From positions 1 through 64,000 of the forward strand of contig JACPTK010000091.1 of assembly GCA_016192825.1 (NCBI GenBank): DNA of 64,000 nt, written 5' to 3'. Below, piece by piece: positions 59,699 to 64,000 of the stretch. The stretch comes from Betaproteobacteria bacterium (GTDB lineage Bacteria > Pseudomonadota > Gammaproteobacteria > Burkholderiales > SG8-41). Every line of letters starts with the position of its first letter. Position 1 is the first letter of the stretch. The position numbers and the translations under genes were made by a program. The notes under the pieces are model-generated. The model was not told where the DNA came from. It saw only the letters and a program-made list of their open reading frames with translations, and searched no databases.

Positions 59699-60843
59699 GC
59701 GTGATCAACCAGGTGCTGCTCGATCTGGAGCGGCGCCGCGCCTCGGGAGCGGAACGCGGCACGCTGCCGGATCACGTGCGCGCCTTGCCGGAGGAGGCGC
59801 ACACGCCGCATTGGGGCTGGATCGCGGGAAGCGGCGTCGTCGCGGCGGCGGCGATTGCCGCAACGTGGACGCTGCTTTCCGGCTTCGACTGGACACGCCT
59901 GAGCGCCGCGGCCCCGCAGGCAACCCGGCGCATCGCCACGATCCCCGCCGCGAAAACCGCCGCGGTTTCGGCGGAAGTGACGGCCGACGCAAGGCCCCGC
60001 GATCAGGCGGCGGCCGCGCAGCCGGACGCGCCCGCTTCGCGTTTCAGCTTCCAGCTTTCGGACGTGCCGGATACCGCGGAACGATCGGTACTGGATACGC
60101 GGCCTCCGCTGCCGGCGGCACGCGTGATCGGCCGGACCGAGACCGAATCCGCCGCCCGCGCCGAGCCCTCGACAGAGCGGCAGAGGACGCCTGCGATCGT
60201 TGCGGCGACCAAGCCCGCCGCCAGTGCTCCGGCGCCCCGGCCGGAGATCCAGAAAGAGGTGAAACAGCCCGCGCCGCGCGATCTCGCCGAAAACGAGTAC
60301 CGCAAGGCGACCACGTTGCTGCATCAGGGACGCGCAGCCGATGCCCAGGAAGGGTTCCAGTCGGCGCTGAATCTTTTTCCCGGGCATCACGGGGCGCGCC
60401 AGGCGCTGGTGGGGCTGCTGCTGGACGGGAAGAAGTACGGCGAGGCCGAGCGCGTGCTGCAGGAGGGGCTGGCGCTCGCGCCCGCGCAAACGGGGTTCGC
60501 GATGACGCTCGCGCGACTCCAGGTGGACAGCGGCGACGCCGCGCAAGCGTCCGCCACCTTGAAGAAGGGCCTCGAGTATGCCCAGGGCAGCGCCGATTAC
60601 CTTGCGTTTCTCGCCGCGCTGCTGCAGCGGCAGGGCCGGCACGAGGAGGCCATCGAGCAGTTCCAGGCCGCGTTGCGGATGAGGCCTACCACCGGCGTGT
60701 GGTGGCTGGGGCTGGGGATTTCACTGCAGGCGGCCAACCGCACCGCGGAAGCGCAGGACGCCTACCGCCGCGCCCGCGCAACGAACAATCTCATCCCCGA
60801 CCTCGCGGCCTTCGCCGAGCAGCGCCTGCGGCAGCTGCAATAG
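59695..60843 (+). CDS. mshN: MshN-like TPR protein
   Basis: MSVINQVLLDLERRR; TM; TPR region YRKATTLLHQGRAADAQEGFQSALNLFPGHHGARQALVGLLLD. Confidence 0.85.
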   Translation: MSVINQVLLDLERRRASGAERGTLPDHVRALPEEAHTPHWGWIAGSGVVAAAAIAATWTLLSGFDWTRLSAAAPQATRRIATIPAAKTAAVSAEVTADARPRDQAAAAQPDAPASRFSFQLSDVPDTAERSVLDTRPPLPAARVIGRTETESAARAEPSTERQRTPAIVAATKPAASAPAPRPEIQKEVKQPAPRDLAENEYRKATTLLHQGRAADAQEGFQSALNLFPGHHGARQALVGLLLDGKKYGEAERVLQEGLALAPAQTGFAMTLARLQVDSGDAAQASATLKKGLEYAQGSADYLAFLAALLQRQGRHEEAIEQFQAALRMRPTTGVWWLGLGISLQAANRTAEAQDAYRRARATNNLIPDLAAFAEQRLRQLQ

Positions 60844-60851
60844 CAGCGGTC

Positions 60852-60882
60852 GCGAATCCAGTCACGAGTCACCAGTCACGCT
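60852..60882. repeat. Short 7-bp-period array between mshN and comF
   Basis: cagtcacgagtcaccagtcacg. Confidence 0.7.
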
Positions 60883-61650
60883 TCATCGAGGAAGCGTGCG
60901 CGCGACGACCCAGCCGCGAACTTCCGCGGCGCCCGCCCTGCGCAGGACGCGCGCGAGTTCATTGAGGGTCGCGCCGGTGGTGAGCACATCGTCCACGACG
61001 GCGACCCGCATGCCGTTTAGATCCGCGTCGCATGCGAAGGCCCGGCGCACGTTCCTCGCGCGCTCCTTCCACGGCAGCGTCGCCTGCGGCGGCGTGTCGG
61101 CTACCTTGCGGCACGCATCGGGGAGCAACCTGACGCTGGTTCCGGCCGCCGCCACCCGCGCGATCTCGAGCGCCTGGTTGAACCCGCGCTCGGCGAGCCG
61201 CCCGTGCGCCAGCGGCATCGGCACGATCGCATCCACGTCGCGACCGACGGCCCGCGCCACCAGCCCGCCCAGCACGCGCGCCAGCGCCAGCCGGCCGCCG
61301 TACTTGAAGGCGTGGATCAGCGCGTCCACCGGGTAGCGGTAGGCGAACAGCGCCTCCACGCGGTCGAAACGCGGCGGCCGGTCGAGACAGGCGCCGCATA
61401 TCGATCCGCTCGGGAGCGGCAGAGCGCACACCGCGCAGCGGTCGCGCGGCAGCCACGGCAGATCTTCCAGGCACGGCGAGCATAACGGCGCGCCGGCGCT
61501 GTCGGCCCCGCACAGATGACACGATTGCGGCAGCAGGGCGCGCGCAAAATCCAGGCAGCCGTTTAGTAATCCGGGCAGGAAATTTGACAACCGGCGGGGC
61601 CGGCCCGAAGATACAAGCGCTTTAAAACGCGGGTTTTTCGCAGATTCCAT
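60883..61650 (-). CDS. ComF-family phosphoribosyltransferase-like protein
   Basis: [84 protein letters not shown]. Confidence 0.9.
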   Translation of the reverse strand: MESAKNPRFKALVSSGRPRRLSNFLPGLLNGCLDFARALLPQSCHLCGADSAGAPLCSPCLEDLPWLPRDRCAVCALPLPSGSICGACLDRPPRFDRVEALFAYRYPVDALIHAFKYGGRLALARVLGGLVARAVGRDVDAIVPMPLAHGRLAERGFNQALEIARVAAAGTSVRLLPDACRKVADTPPQATLPWKERARNVRRAFACDADLNGMRVAVVDDVLTTGATLNELARVLRRAGAAEVRGWVVARTLPR

Positions 61651-61660
61651 CGGGAGCCCC

Positions 61661-62656
61661 ATGGAGACTTCTAGCCTTAACGAACGGCCAACGGCCGCCG
61701 CTGACACCACGCCTGCGGCCGAGCCCTGGAGCGCGGACGCGGTCGAGGCGCTGTTCGCGCTGCCGTTCAACGATCTCATGCACCGAGCGCATGGCGTGCA
61801 CCGGCGCCATTTCGATCCCAACGCGGTGCAGTTGTCCACGCTGCTGTCGGTGAAGACCGGCGGCTGCCCGGAGGACTGCGGCTACTGCCCGCAGGCGGCG
61901 CGCTATCACACCGGCGTCGCGGACGAGGCGCTGCTGTCGGTCGAGCAGGTCACGGCCGCGGCGCGGCTCGCGAAGCAGAACGGCGCGACCCGGTTTTGCA
62001 TGGGGGCGGCGTGGCGCGGCCCGAAGCAGCGCGAGCTCGACCGGGTCATCGAGATGGTGAAGGCGGTGCGCGCCGAAGGGCTCGAGAGCTGCGCCACGCT
62101 CGGGCTGCTCAAGGCGGGGCAGGCCGAGCAGCTCAAGGCGGCCGGGCTCGATTACTACAACCACAACATCGACGCATCGCCCGAGTTCTACGGCGAGATC
62201 ATCACCACGCGCACGCAGGACGACCGGCTGGAGACGCTCGAGCGGGTGCGTCGCGCCGGCATCCACGTCTGCTGCGGCGGCATCGTCGGCATGGGCGAAT
62301 CGCGCCGCGCGCGGGCGGCGCTTATCGCGCAGCTCGCCGGCATGGACCCGTATCCCGAGTCCGTCCCGATCAACAACCTGGTGCAGGTTCCCGGCACGCC
62401 GCTGCACGGGACCGCGGCGCTCGATTCCCTCGAATTCGTACGCACGGTCGCCTGCGCGCGCATCACGATGCCGAAAGCCATGGTGCGGCTCTCCGCCGGC
62501 CGGGAGGCCATGTCCGAAGCGGTCCAGGCGCTGTGTTTCTTCGCCGGTGCCAACTCGATCTTCTACGGCGAGAAGCTGCTCACCACCGGCAATCCCGACG
62601 TGGAAGCGGATCGAGCCCTGTTCGCTAAGCTTGGGCTCCATCCGCTTTGGTGCTGA
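61661..62656 (+). CDS. bioB: Biotin synthase
   Basis: [62 protein letters not shown]. Confidence 0.96.
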   Translation: METSSLNERPTAAADTTPAAEPWSADAVEALFALPFNDLMHRAHGVHRRHFDPNAVQLSTLLSVKTGGCPEDCGYCPQAARYHTGVADEALLSVEQVTAAARLAKQNGATRFCMGAAWRGPKQRELDRVIEMVKAVRAEGLESCATLGLLKAGQAEQLKAAGLDYYNHNIDASPEFYGEIITTRTQDDRLETLERVRRAGIHVCCGGIVGMGESRRARAALIAQLAGMDPYPESVPINNLVQVPGTPLHGTAALDSLEFVRTVACARITMPKAMVRLSAGREAMSEAVQALCFFAGANSIFYGEKLLTTGNPDVEADRALFAKLGLHPLWC

Positions 62657-62827
62657 GTTTTGAGTGTTGAGTTTTGAATTGGTGCTGAATGGCTGATATC
62701 GCTGACATCGACGTTCATGAGGAGCTTGAAGATGCGGAGGAACTGATCCGGATTCTTACCGCAATCGTCAAGACTACTGGACGTTCGAAGTGACAAACTC
62801 AACACTCAAAACTCAACACTCAAAACG
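62654..62827. mobile_element. Candidate heptamer-arm element between bioB and bioF with a short ORF remnant (62689-62793)
   Basis: tgagttttgagtgttgagttttgaa ... aaactcaacactcaaaactcaacactcaaaac inverted arms; cargo MADIADIDVHEELEDAEELIRILTAIVKTTGRSK*. Confidence 0.55.
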
Positions 62828-64000
62828 CCCGCACACGCCCGCGACGGCCCTGCGCGACGAGCTCGCGGTACTCGATCGGCAGGGGCTGAAACGCGCGCGC
62901 CGCGTCCTGGAAACGCCACAGGGTGCGCGGGTCAGGGTCGACGGCCGCGAATACGTCGCGTTCTGCAGCAACGACTACCTCGGCCTCGCCGCGCATCCGG
63001 AGCTGATCGAGGCCGCGCGGGCGGGCGCGGCGAGCTTCGGCGTCGGCGCCGGCGCCTCCCATCTGATCCTGGGACACGCGACGGCGCATCACGCGCTGGA
63101 AGTGGCGCTGGCGTCGTTCGTCGGACGGCCGCGAGCGCTGCTGTTTTCCACCGGCTACATGGCCAACATCGCCATCGTGACGGCGCTGGTGGGACGGGAA
63201 GACGCGGTTTTCGCCGACCGGCTGAACCACGCCTCGCTGAACGACGCGGTGCTGCTCTCGCGCGCCAAATTCCGGCGCTATGCGCACCTCGATCTTGCCG
63301 CGCTCGATCGGCTGCTCGCCGCGTCCCGCGCGCGCCGCAAGCTCGTCGTCACCGACGCGGTGTTCAGCATGGACGGCGACCTCGCGCCGTTGCCCGACCT
63401 GATTGCCTTGTGCGAGCGTCACGACGCCTGGCTGCTGGCCGACGATGCGCACGGGTTCGGCGTATTGGGACCGGAAGGGGAGGGGGCGCTCGCGCATTTC
63501 GGGGTCTCATCCCCGCGCGTGATCGCGATGGCGACGCTCGGCAAGGCGGCGGGCGTTTTCGGCGCATTCGTGGCGGGCGAGGCCGAGCTGATCGAGACGC
63601 TCATCCAGCGTGCGCGGCCCTATATCTATACGACCGCCGCGCCACCGATGCTATCGGTGGCGCTCATGAAAAGTCTCGAGCTCATACGCGGCGGCAAATC
63701 GCGGCGGCAACACCTGCAAGCCCTGGTTGCGCGGCTGCGGCAGCGTCTGAGCCCCGGGCGTTGGAAGCTCATGCCTTCGCAGACGGCGATACAGCCCCTG
63801 GTGATCGGCGGCAACGAGGAGGCGGTCGCGCTGTCCGGGGATCTCGCCCGCGACGGCCTGCTGGTGCCGGCCATCCGGCCGCCCACCGTGCCGCAAGGAA
63901 CAGCGCGCTTGAGGATCTCGCTGTCCGCATCCCACACTTTCGACGATATTGAACGGTTGGCCGGCTGCCTTAACGAGATCGAGCGCGCTGTTCCTTATTC
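62790..64000 (+). CDS. bioF: 8-amino-7-oxononanoate synthase, 3' truncated by window end; GTG start proposed inside the heptamer arm
   Basis: FCSNDYLGLAAHPELIEAARAGAASFGVGAGASHLILGHATAHHALE; VFSMDGDLAPLPDLIALCERHDAWLLADDAHGFGVLGPEG; ATLGKAAGVFGAFVAG. Confidence 0.92.
   Translation, partial: MTNSTLKTQHSKRPHTPATALRDELAVLDRQGLKRARRVLETPQGARVRVDGREYVAFCSNDYLGLAAHPELIEAARAGAASFGVGAGASHLILGHATAHHALEVALASFVGRPRALLFSTGYMANIAIVTALVGREDAVFADRLNHASLNDAVLLSRAKFRRYAHLDLAALDRLLAASRARRKLVVTDAVFSMDGDLAPLPDLIALCERHDAWLLADDAHGFGVLGPEGEGALAHFGVSSPRVIAMATLGKAAGVFGAFVAGEAELIETLIQRARPYIYTTAAPPMLSVALMKSLELIRGGKSRRQHLQALVARLRQRLSPGRWKLMPSQTAIQPLVIGGNEEAVALSGDLARDGLLVPAIRPPTVPQGTARLRISLSASHTFDDIERLAGCLNEIERAVPY

Overview
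GC-rich chromosomal window, probably from a betaproteobacterium (inferred from gene content and order). It is mostly housekeeping genes: lptE, leuS, uvrD-like helicase, thrB, polA, lipA/lipB, dacC-like/dat/ybeD, argB, slmA, moeB, ctpA, envC-like, gpmI, grxC, secB, gpsA, trmL, bioB and bioF (cut by the window end). About 17 kb (42.2-60.8 kb) is a complete-looking MSHA-type IV pilus locus (mshE,G,F?,B,A,C,D,O,P,Q then I,J,K,L,M,N). Accessory features: (1) a ~4.6 kb island between polA and a second, diverged copy of the polA 3' end. It holds a SF1 helicase/ankyrin protein, a RES toxin and an antitoxin fused in frame to a GroES-like domain. (2) A dispersed family of tandem arrays with varied units but a constant 7-bp period, often arranged as inverted arms around short cargo. 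One cargo is a frameshifted four-helix-bundle (IVP/bAvd-like) gene. The arrays touch start and stop codons and run into coding sequence. (3) A dispersed hairpin family with a TGTCGG core whose outer stems vary in a compensatory way, often lying on stop codons or just before start codons. (4) The 3' end of a group II intron at the window start. (5) An in-frame palindromic-repeat insertion in leuS. All calls come from reading sequence and the ORF track; no database search was run.
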